The notes under the pieces: model-generated
What the model was told of the DNA's origin: nothing
Seen by the model: only the letters and a program-made list of their open reading frames with translations
Database searches by the model: none
Source: CAYUFB01 sp964444125
Lineage (GTDB): Bacteria > Patescibacteriota > Dojkabacteria > B142 > JAFGMG01
Assembly (NCBI GenBank): GCA_964444125.1
Contig: CAYUFB010000004.1
Span: forward strand, 1-54,771
Direction of reading: 5' to 3'
DNA length: 54,771 nucleotides
Program-made: the position numbers and the translations under genes
Part shown: in pieces, positions 26,025-32,220 of the stretch
Layout of the letters: each line of letters opens with the position of its first letter
Numbering within the stretch: the first letter of the stretch is position 1

Positions 26025-26152
26025 AGTAATGAGCTTTGAATATTGAGTTGTGGGTAAACAGCCTCCAGCCTTCAGCATCCAGTTGTTGTCAGCACATGAG
26101 GTTCTTTGTCGCCTTCGGTTTAAGATAAAGAATACTTAAGGCCGGACACTGG

Positions 26153-26215
26153 AGGCTGAATACTGAATGCTGAATGCTGAATGCTGAATGCTGAACGCTG
26201 TTGGCTGTTATTTGT
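26153..26215. repeat. Heptanucleotide array, CTGAATG type
   Basis: Seven to eight 7-base units (CTGAATA, then CTGAATG four times, CTGAACG, CTGTTGG, CTGTTAT) decay toward the plus-strand DUF1858 gene. With the ACAGTRN array and a short TTGAGYT array near 26030-26055, this makes three unrelated heptamer families within 280 bases. Confidence 0.85.
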
Positions 26216-26221
26216 TATAAT
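26216..26221 (+). promoter_or_regulatory. -10 element giving a probably leaderless DUF1858 transcript
   Basis: A perfect TATAAT lies at 26216-26221, only six bases before the ATG at 26228. Transcription from it would start at or near the A of the start codon. A -35 would fall within the CTGAATG array and is not recognisable. Confidence 0.5.
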
Positions 26222-26227
26222 CAACTA

Positions 26228-26455
26228 ATGAATAATGGAAAGAAAAAATACAAATTTACTAGAACTACGCCAATTATTGAAATTGCAGAGGTTGCTCCAC
26301 AAGTTGCCCAGTTCCTTCAGGATGAATACGGATTTCATTGTATCGGATGTCCTTTAAGCTATGAAGAGACAATTGAGGAAGGCGCCTATGTACATGGTTT
26401 CGATGAAGAGGAGATTGATGAATTGATAAACAAGATTAATGCTATGGTTGACTAA
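26228..26455 (+). CDS. DUF1858 domain protein (hybrid-cluster/ScdA-N-like)
   Basis: A 75-residue protein with the DUF1858 pattern: IIEIAEVAPQVAQFLQDEYG, the CIGCP cysteine pair, then ETIEEGAYVHGFDEEEIDEL and a final LINKINAMVD. The family often occurs alone or fused to ScdA/RIC iron-sulfur repair proteins or to hydroxylamine reductase-like enzymes. The CxGC motif suggests metal, Fe-S or redox function. The ATG at 26228 is chosen over an upstream in-frame TTG at 26201, because the latter lies in a heptamer repeat and the TATAAT would then be within the gene. Its stop (TAA) and the stop of the convergent gene share the same four bases. Confidence 0.85.
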   Translation: MNNGKKKYKFTRTTPIIEIAEVAPQVAQFLQDEYGFHCIGCPLSYEETIEEGAYVHGFDEEEIDELINKINAMVD

Positions 26456-26925
26456 TTGCTCGATGCAAAATTTTCTATCTCAGTCTGTGATTTATTGATT
26501 ACTTCTAGTTTGGTATTTATTTCATCAATTAAGTCGAATGCATCAATTTGGCTGTCGTCATTAAGCATTAATTTGTATTTCGTGAGCAATATACCTAAAT
26601 CGTCTACGTTAGAAACAAATTTTTGGTTTAAATCAATTACTTGTTTCTCGTTTGTATTATTTGTTTTGGATGTTGATAAATCAGTTTTAAGTTGATCATT
26701 CACACTTGCTAATTCTGTTATCTGATTTTCAAGTCTTGTTGGATCACTACTAGAATTAATATCATTTGATATTTGATCAATCAGGGTTACTATTTCATTT
26801 CTCTTAAGCTTGTATTGATTATCAAATTTTGTGAGATTTGAATAAAAGAAAGAAAAATATACTATTCCAGCTATAAAAAATAGGCTTACAAAAAGAATTA
26901 AGATGGTTATGAATTTTTGTTTCAT
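26452..26925 (-). CDS. Membrane-anchored coiled-coil protein
   Basis: 157 residues: an N-terminal helix (TILILFVSLFFIAGIVYFSF, 7-26) and a mostly helical, polar C-terminal domain with heptad-like spacing (about 35-100 and 115-155). It has no motif I recognise. Its start overlaps the SDR stop by four bases (ATGA type), so it is translationally coupled with the SDR. At its 3' end it overlaps the DUF1858 stop by four bases. A structural or scaffold role at the membrane is possible but is only a guess. Confidence 0.75.
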   Translation of the reverse strand: MKQKFITILILFVSLFFIAGIVYFSFFYSNLTKFDNQYKLKRNEIVTLIDQISNDINSSSDPTRLENQITELASVNDQLKTDLSTSKTNNTNEKQVIDLNQKFVSNVDDLGILLTKYKLMLNDDSQIDAFDLIDEINTKLEVINKSQTEIENFASSN

Positions 26926-27749
26926 TTCTGATCAAATTCTGGCTCATCCTCTTGAATGTCTTTGTGATATTCAAGTTTTGAAGCTAATTTGTTTACAAGC
27001 ATTTCTCCAATTGATGTGAAATGCCTAAATAACCATGCATATACTTTCGATGAGAAAGGAACAAGGACTTCTTTCTTATTGCTAAATGCCATATTATAAA
27101 GAGTATTCGCTACGACATCTACGCTAATTGCTTGTCCAAGTTTCGATAGATCAATATCTGCTTTTCCTTTATCAAAGAATTCAGTGTCAACAGGTCCAGG
27201 GTGAAGAGTGCTTACTTTCACATTAAATTGCTTAAGCTCCGGTCTTATGCTGTTTGCAAATCCTCGTATTGCCCATTTGGTCGCATTATATACTGACCAT
27301 TGTGGCAGTGTTACAAATCCAGCAAGAGATGATGTCATAATAATGTGTCCAAAATTTTGCCTTGTCATAACCTCGACTGCATATTTGGTAACCATGATCA
27401 TGCCTTTGACATTGATATCTATCATTGTTTCTATTTCATCCGCCTTTAAATCTTTGATGTTGGCTATATATCCAAGTCCTGCGTTATTAAATACTAAATC
27501 TATCTTCCCAATTTGCTGGGCTTTTAAAAAGAGTGCTTTGATTTCCTCTTTTCTGGTGACATCCGCTGGGATTACATGGCAAGTTGCACCTAAATTTTCA
27601 CATTCAGTTTTCACTTCTTGAAGTTTATCTATGTTACGAGCTGATAATATTAATATTGGTTTTTCTGAAGCAATCTTGATTGCAAACGCCTTGCCTATTC
27701 CACTTGATGCACCGGTAATTAAAACAGTTTTATCTGCGAATTTGCTCAT
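26922..27749 (-). CDS. Short-chain dehydrogenase/reductase
   Basis: A 275-residue classical SDR. The NAD(P) loop is TGASSGIGKAF (about 12-22), the structural NNAG is in FNNAGLGYI (~88), the catalytic Ser lies in MTSSLAGF and the YxxxK in SVYNATKWAIRGFA (Tyr ~155, Lys ~159). The C-terminal ~50 residues (VYAWLFRHFTSIGEMLVNKL) are helical and somewhat hydrophobic, as in SDRs active on lipids or membranes. The substrate cannot be deduced. It is followed by a four-base overlap with the coiled-coil protein. The EamA permease gene lies 18 bases upstream on the same strand. Confidence 0.93.
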   Translation of the reverse strand: MSKFADKTVLITGASSGIGKAFAIKIASEKPILILSARNIDKLQEVKTECENLGATCHVIPADVTRKEEIKALFLKAQQIGKIDLVFNNAGLGYIANIKDLKADEIETMIDINVKGMIMVTKYAVEVMTRQNFGHIIMTSSLAGFVTLPQWSVYNATKWAIRGFANSIRPELKQFNVKVSTLHPGPVDTEFFDKGKADIDLSKLGQAISVDVVANTLYNMAFSNKKEVLVPFSSKVYAWLFRHFTSIGEMLVNKLASKLEYHKDIQEDEPEFDQK

Positions 27750-27767
27750 TTAATTATAATTAATAAA

Positions 27768-28691
27768 TTATGTAATTTTCCTATTCTTAAAATTAGCTAA
27801 ATATACCCCAACCAAAATTATAATCATAGCGACAACTTGAACTATATGAATGCTTTCATCGAGCCAAACAATCGCAAGTGGTATGAAAAAGAGTGGCTGG
27901 ATATATATAAACAAGCTTGCTTCTGATACTTCGATTAATGACTGGCCTTTTTGGAGTAAATAGTATGCGACAATTGAGCCAAGTATAGCCATATATGATG
28001 AAGCAAATATTACATTTGTATATCCTAAATCAGTTTCAATATCTGAGATTAGGTTCCCAACCCCATTGCTTTCTATTATTGATAATATAAGGAAACTTAC
28101 AAAGCCTACCCAAAAACTAACTATTACAACAAATAGCTTGGGAATTTTAAGATAATATCGTTTGAGATACACACTATAAACTCCACTCAGCATATTCTGC
28201 AGTAGGATCAAACTACTTCCAAGTAAGGATAATGACAAGGCTGTATTATAAAATAATGGGACAAGGGCTAACAAAATTGAGCCGAAAAGAGCTAATAATA
28301 AGCCACGTATTTCGCTTTTTTCGGTTTTTTCATTTAAGAATTTGACTCCTGCTATTGTGATAAAAATTGGTGCTGTAGTAGCAATGAGCCCTGCTTCTAT
28401 TGCTGAAGTGTAATTCAATCCGATGTATAACAAAACGAGTATAAGAGTTGTGCCTATGCTCTCGCCAATTATTATTATTTTTAGAAACTTAAAGAATGAG
28501 TTTTTGAGTTTGAAATAGTAGTCTATGAAAAGTGGCAAGGTAAGTGCTGAGGCAATCGCAAAGCGTATAAACAAAAATCTAAAAGGTGTGGTATTGTCAA
28601 ACGAGTCTTTTATAATAACAGGTGATACGCCCCATAGAATAGCGTTTAGAACCAAAAAGATATATGCTTTTTGTCTGGCAGTAAGTTTCAT
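27768..28691 (-). CDS. EamA/DMT family permease
   Basis: 307 residues forming ten hydrophobic helices in two homologous halves, each an EamA domain (N-terminal: FLVLNAILWGVSPVIIKDSF; C-terminal: VIFASSYMAILGSIVAYYLL). The first-half motif (NAILWGVSPVIIK) and the end of the second half (FIPLAIVWLDESIHIVQVVA) are typical of drug/metabolite exporters of the RhaT/YdcZ/EamA kind. The substrate is unknown. The C-terminus is short and basic. It is transcribed with the SDR downstream, which might act on the same metabolite, though nothing shows this. Confidence 0.9.
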   Translation of the reverse strand: MKLTARQKAYIFLVLNAILWGVSPVIIKDSFDNTTPFRFLFIRFAIASALTLPLFIDYYFKLKNSFFKFLKIIIIGESIGTTLILVLLYIGLNYTSAIEAGLIATTAPIFITIAGVKFLNEKTEKSEIRGLLLALFGSILLALVPLFYNTALSLSLLGSSLILLQNMLSGVYSVYLKRYYLKIPKLFVVIVSFWVGFVSFLILSIIESNGVGNLISDIETDLGYTNVIFASSYMAILGSIVAYYLLQKGQSLIEVSEASLFIYIQPLFFIPLAIVWLDESIHIVQVVAMIIILVGVYLANFKNRKIT

Positions 28692-28730
28692 GGATTAAGT
28701 ATACACAAGAAAAATCTGTGTGTATATGGT

Positions 28731-29348
28731 TTATTTTGTTGCTTGATTGTATAGCTCGCTTACTTTGGTCCAGTTAATAACATTCCACCACGCTGCTACA
28801 TAGTCTGGTCTTTTATTCTGGTATTTCAAATAATATGCATGTTCCCAGACATCAAGTGCTAATATTGGAGTCATGTTCTGCATCAATGGTGAGTCTTGAT
28901 TGGATGTTGAAACAATTTGAAGTTCTCTTGATTCATCTACAACTAAAAAGGCCCATCCACTGCCAAATCTAGTTTGTGCTACTTCGCTAAACTTTGTTTT
29001 GAAATTTTCAAAATTACCAAATTTCATGTCGATGCTATCTGCCAAAGGTCCTTCTGGCTTTTTGGTAGAATTTGGGGTCATAATCTCCCAAAACAAATTG
29101 TGGTTTGCAAAGCCTCCACCATGATTGATGACTGCTTGTCTAATTTCCTCATTAACTTTGTTAATATTTGTCAGGATTTCTTCAATTGATTTATCGGATA
29201 ATTCACTTTGTGATTCAAGTGCTGCATTTAATTTGTCGATATAAGCTTGATGATGCTTGGTGTGATGGATTTCCATTGTTTGAGCATCTATATATGGTTC
29301 TAGTGCATCATAATCATAGGGAAGTTTTGGAAGCAAAAATTTGGTCAT
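28731..29348 (-). CDS. sodA: Superoxide dismutase, Mn/Fe family
   Basis: A 205-residue Mn/Fe SOD. Metal ligands are His28 (TMEIHHTKHH), the His in FANHNLFW, and Asp/His in LALDVWEHAYYLKYQN. It has the STSNQDSPLM segment with the Gln that characterises Mn-type enzymes (Fe-type usually has Ala-Gly there). The C-terminal YVAAWWNVINW is conserved. It converts superoxide to hydrogen peroxide in the cytoplasm, and no catalase is in the window. It is divergent from dsbB with a 59-base gap, so the two could share a control region. Sod in an otherwise minimal fermentative-looking genome implies oxygen exposure. Confidence 0.95.
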   Translation of the reverse strand: MTKFLLPKLPYDYDALEPYIDAQTMEIHHTKHHQAYIDKLNAALESQSELSDKSIEEILTNINKVNEEIRQAVINHGGGFANHNLFWEIMTPNSTKKPEGPLADSIDMKFGNFENFKTKFSEVAQTRFGSGWAFLVVDESRELQIVSTSNQDSPLMQNMTPILALDVWEHAYYLKYQNKRPDYVAAWWNVINWTKVSELYNQATK

Positions 29349-29407
29349 TTGAAGAATATAAAATATAATTACAGTTATTATAAACTAATTTAAACAATCT
29401 GTATCAC

Positions 29408-29863
29408 ATGAGTATTGGGAAAATAATTATCTTATTGCAAAAAATTCTGTCATTGTATTATCTACACGTGATTTTTTTGATCTCTGTTTTAGGCACTGTT
29501 GTCAGTCTCTATTTTAGTTTTTTTATGAACTTGCCTGCTTGTGATCTATGCTGGTACCAAAGAGTGTTTTTTTATCCGATTGTTTTGATTTCTGTCTTTG
29601 GGATAGTCTTGAAAGATAATAAAGCGTGGATTTATATCTTGGGGTTGTGCATATTGGGCATTCCATTTGCCTTCTATCACCATCTTCTAAAAGTAACAGA
29701 TCTTTTTCCAAAAGAAACAGTATTTTGCGGAGAATCAGGTGGTTGTAGTAGTATAGACTGGGAATTGTATGCCGGAAGTGGGATAACTATACCTCTTTTA
29801 TCACTATTTGGATTTAGTGCGATATTTTTGCTAATTTTGATTGCGAAGTTAAGAACAGATTAG
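29408..29863 (+). CDS. dsbB: Disulfide bond formation protein DsbB/BdbC
   Basis: A 151-residue, four-helix membrane protein. The first redox pair is in PACDLCWYQRVFFYP (CxxC at about residues 45-48) and the second pair in FCGESGGCSSIDWE (about 107-113), matching DsbB/BdbC. It reoxidises a thioredoxin-fold partner (DsbA-like) and passes electrons to quinone. No dsbA or thioredoxin-fold partner is visible in the window, so a partner must lie elsewhere. The Cys-rich secreted proteins here (three DUF4215 repeats of the 3616-residue protein, the lysozyme-like protein) are plausible clients, which is inference. Its stop codon overlaps the apparent stop of the frameshifted small gene on the other strand. 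Confidence 0.92.
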   Translation: MSIGKIIILLQKILSLYYLHVIFLISVLGTVVSLYFSFFMNLPACDLCWYQRVFFYPIVLISVFGIVLKDNKAWIYILGLCILGIPFAFYHHLLKVTDLFPKETVFCGESGGCSSIDWELYAGSGITIPLLSLFGFSAIFLLILIAKLRTD

Positions 29864-30238
29864 AATTGAGGGGCAATATTCCAAATATGTAGCACAATTT
29901 TATCTTCAAGATGTTCTACGGTTTTAAATGTTTGAATTTCAGGTGGTAATATTCCTAGAACTGAAAGACAACTAGTGGATGATCTTATTTCATTTGGGCA
30001 ATTTAATTCCTTGCTTTCCTTATATTATAGCTAAAGATTCTCGTATCCCATGATAATAAAATTTTCTTGGTTTTTGGCCTTGAAACATTGGATCGTCAAC
30101 ATATGCTTGATATCTTGTAACGATTGTATTTGCAATCATTCTGTAATATGCATTGTCTAAATAATCTGGCGATAAATCGTAAATAGATCCATAAAGACCG
30201 TTGTACACTGGTTTTTGTGTTGATATTTCTGGCGACAT
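29860..30238 (-). pseudogene. Small unknown protein split by a probable +1 frameshift
   Basis: The first part (30020-30238) encodes 72 residues (PVYNGLYGSIYDLSPDYLDN...) ending RESLAII then TAA. A second minus frame opens at 30024 and stays open for 54 codons to TAA at 29860-29862, encoding YKESKELNCPNEIRSSTSCL... and ending LEDKIVLHIWNIAPQF. The frames overlap by only one to two codons at an AT-rich site (TATAATATAAGG), which suggests a single gene of ~125 codons with one extra base. Chance openness over 54 codons at this AT content is unlikely. It may be a real decayed gene or a consensus error. No family is recognised for either part. Confidence 0.5.
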
Positions 30239-30319
30239 ATTGTGTGATTATATATCGGAAGTTCGATTTTACAAAATTGGAAAAATGTGTTTAAAATACT
30301 GCAGCGGAGAAAGAGAGCC

Positions 30320-30425
30320 GTGGGTTGTGAGTTGTGAGTGATGAGTTTTGAGCCATGAGTTTTGGGTGAAGTTGAACATATTTAAACTGATAATACTCAA
30401 GACTCAAAGCTCAAAGCTCAAAATT
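30320..30425. repeat. Heptanucleotide arrays, TTGAGTK and its complement
   Basis: Imperfect 7-base units of the type GAGTTTT/GAGTTGT run 30320-30366, then their complement (CTCAAGA, CTCAAAG, CTCAAAG) at 30394-30425. The two arms could fold as a large imperfect hairpin. The same heptamer family appears near 26.03 kb. Confidence 0.8.
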
Positions 30426-30470
30426 CCTGCCACCATGCCAAAGGCAGTCGTGTTTTCCTGAGGTAGACAG
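30426..30470. repeat. GC-rich island copy 2, flanked by perfect 22-bp direct repeats
   Basis: Positions 30426-30447 are the reverse complement of the 26.0-kb island (21 of 22). The island continues to GAGGTAGACAG at 30460-30470, which resembles 5900-5910. It is bracketed by identical 22-base CTCAAR heptamer blocks at 30394-30415 and 30471-30492, as if inserted into or expanded within an array. Confidence 0.75.
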
Positions 30471-30503
30471 TACTCAAGACTCAAAGCTCAAAACTCAAAA
30501 CTT
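30471..30503. repeat. Heptanucleotide array, CTCAARN type
   Basis: The array CTCAAGA-CTCAAAG-CTCAAAA-CTCAAAA ends just four bases before the ATG of the next plus-strand gene. Changes in copy number would alter the leader and promoter of that gene. Confidence 0.8.
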
Positions 30504-30506
30504 ATT

Positions 30507-30776
30507 ATGGTAATGCAAATAATGGAAGGAGGAGTTCCTGCAAATCTTAATAATTCACAAGGTGATTTGGCTAGGGTTTATAACATATTGACATACTCTG
30601 CAAATAATCCAAATGCTGGTATTCCATTGAAGGTAGCTTTGAAAGAAGCCCATAGTTTATTAGTGAACACGAAAGGAATGCAATCGAATCATGTCGATAA
30701 TATTTATAGAGAACGCCTTTCGGATTTGATTGGAGAGATTAATCCTATACAGATTATGAGTATCGCAGAGCCTTAA
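30507..30776 (+). CDS. Small hypothetical protein (89 residues)
   Basis: 89 residues, no signal peptide, no membrane segment and no family known to me. It reads MVMQIMEGGVPANLNNSQGD at the start, then a helical body (LARVYNILTYSANN, LKVALKEAHSLLVNT, IYRERLSDLIGEI). The start is uncertain. ATGs at 30507, 30513 and 30522 are in frame, and an AGGAGGAG sequence lies just inside the coding region (from 30527) with no ATG at usable distance after it. A CTCAARN array ends four bases before the first ATG. The next small gene follows 24 bases after its stop, so they may form an operon. Confidence 0.55.
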   Translation: MVMQIMEGGVPANLNNSQGDLARVYNILTYSANNPNAGIPLKVALKEAHSLLVNTKGMQSNHVDNIYRERLSDLIGEINPIQIMSIAEP

Positions 30777-30800
30777 ATTTATTTGTTAGAAGAAAATAAT

Positions 30801-31022
30801 ATGTCAGCTGAAACATTGGGTACTTACACAGAGCTTACTGACCCAAGACGCCCTGTAGGGCCAACAAAGTGGAGTACACCAATAGATTCACAAGGATTGC
30901 CTACCGATGGTTATGGTTCAGTTGAGAGTGCTAAATTTGATATGCCAGGAGATGCTTCAGATACAGCGCCGTTACAGGCAGCTTCTAGGCCAAATGATGG
31001 ACATATGGGTTCAGGTATGTGA
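30801..31022 (+). CDS. Small hypothetical protein (73 residues), disordered
   Basis: A 73-residue polar, proline/glycine-rich protein (TELTDPRRPVGPTKWSTPID, GLPTDGYGSVESAKF, GHMGSGM) without membrane segments, probably disordered. The ATG at 30801 is preferred to an in-frame TTG at 30783, because AGAAG lies at a suitable distance before it. I know no related family. It ends ten bases before the stop of the convergent 294-residue unknown gene. Coding status rests on an open frame with a clean composition and its pairing with the previous gene. Confidence 0.5.
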   Translation: MSAETLGTYTELTDPRRPVGPTKWSTPIDSQGLPTDGYGSVESAKFDMPGDASDTAPLQAASRPNDGHMGSGM

Positions 31023-31032
31023 TTAGGCTCGA

Positions 31033-31917
31033 TTATACTTGTGCGGTTTGTAGTGGAGCAGGATATTGTATATGTGCAAAGTTAAGAGCTGAGAAAAATA
31101 CTTGCCAGTACTTATTTGAAGAATGAGTTTTTAAGTAATCAAATCTTGAGGCGCGTGCTTTAGCATACGCGTCTTTTAAGTTAGGTTGAAACAACGTATA
31201 ATAAACGTTCTCTCTTTTCTTAGTATAAAATGCTTCTAGGTGTTTTACTGCATTAAAAATATGTATGGAGGGCTTACAATTCTCTCTTAGAGAAATTTCA
31301 GCAACGTTTCCGTTAAGTCTTTTGTCTTCTGGCATATTAAATGTGACATCTAAACCAAGCGTAATAATATTACCTTGGTTTAGGGTGTGTATTGAGGGAT
31401 AGACTTTCTCTCTTTCATCTATCTTTAGTTCTATAATTATATCTGCTCCCTTACTATCTCCTCCAATATCTTCCCAAATATTTGAGTATCTAGGGGTTAG
31501 TATTACTAAGCCAAGGGCCTCGCGAATTAGATCATTATTAACAGCAGAGACCAATTGTTGCGTATCTTGTAATGCAACAACTTCACTTGATACTGAAGCC
31601 AATGTTTGTAAGAACTCTCCTTGATCTTCTCCGGATCCTTTCATTTTCTCATTTTCCAAACAGTAACATAATTGTGTATAGCACTCTTTATGCCTATTAT
31701 ATAGTTTTGCGGCTGTTTCTAGGACAGCTAAGCTTTTCATGTAGCCTACAGGACAGATAAACTTACTGCGCCAATAATCAATATATTCTGGAATCAAAAT
31801 GTTTAGTTCACTATTTTCTTCCCAAAACGGCGGAAATGGCTCTTCTTCTGTCTGAAGTTTTGGCTCTACTTGTGTTGCTTCTCTTGCTGTGATTGGTAAT
31901 TCTGTTGTTGCATACAT
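31033..31917 (-). CDS. Hypothetical soluble protein (294 residues)
   Basis: 294 residues without signal peptide or membrane segment. The N-terminus is proline/glutamate-rich (VEPKLQTEEEPFPPFWEENS). The region at about 45-150 is helical (YWRSKFICPVGYMKSLAVLE, LYNRHKECYTQLCYCLE, with four cysteines over ~40 residues). The region from ~150 has beta-rich character (ADIIIELKIDER, NIITLGLDVTFNMP, GNVAEISLRENCKPSIHIFN). No family is recognised. It is divergent from the 3616-residue protein's operon with a 303-base spacer. It might share regulation with that operon, but there is no evidence of function. Confidence 0.7.
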   Translation of the reverse strand: MYATTELPITAREATQVEPKLQTEEEPFPPFWEENSELNILIPEYIDYWRSKFICPVGYMKSLAVLETAAKLYNRHKECYTQLCYCLENEKMKGSGEDQGEFLQTLASVSSEVVALQDTQQLVSAVNNDLIREALGLVILTPRYSNIWEDIGGDSKGADIIIELKIDEREKVYPSIHTLNQGNIITLGLDVTFNMPEDKRLNGNVAEISLRENCKPSIHIFNAVKHLEAFYTKKRENVYYTLFQPNLKDAYAKARASRFDYLKTHSSNKYWQVFFSALNFAHIQYPAPLQTAQV

Positions 31918-32220
31918 GCAGGGATTTTAGCATATATATAACAGACTTGGATATATAACGAGATAAATATTAAAGAGTTCAAAAATTTTGTGAAATACTT
32001 TGAATAGCTAAAGAAAATTGAGTAAATTAATCATTTTTCTCCAAAATTTGCGCTACCTGCCCGTAAAATTTCATAATTTGCGTTGCAATACAATGTTATT
32101 TTTTTAATAACGTGTTATATACATGGCAGGCGGGCAATACAATGTTATTTTTTCTTGTAAGTGATATAAGCTCTCAAAGGGTGAGAAAACTGTCCAATAT
32201 TAGATTAGTTTTTTGTATAT
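31918..32220. other. Divergent spacer upstream of the giant-protein operon
   Basis: This 303-base AT-rich stretch contains no gene. It holds a perfect 20-base direct repeat (GCAATACAATGTTATTTTTT, 32085-32104 and 32134-32153) bracketing a GC-rich segment (GGCAGGCGGGC, 32125-32135), with the complementary-type ACCTGCCCG at 32055-32063. A promoter for the giant gene should be near its 3' end. I see no clear -35/-10 pair or ribosome-binding site before the ATG at 32221. Confidence 0.6.
32085..32153. repeat. 20-bp direct repeat flanking a GC-rich segment
   Basis: Two identical 20-base copies start at 32085 and 32134. The 29 bases between them include GGCAGGCGGGC. The arrangement matches the island at 30.4 kb, which also lies between ~20-base direct repeats. 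Confidence 0.8.

Noticed and set aside
25866..26078. Minus-strand 70-codon frame upstream of and overlapping ftsW
   Set aside because: It reads through heptamer repeats and into ftsW in another frame; composition is repeat-derived.
25937..26215. CRISPR array
   Set aside because: The repeats are 7 bases long with no spacers; no cas genes are present.
26201..26227. TTG start extending the DUF1858 protein by nine residues
   Set aside because: It lies in the heptamer array and would put TATAAT inside the gene; the ATG at 26228 fits the family's usual start.
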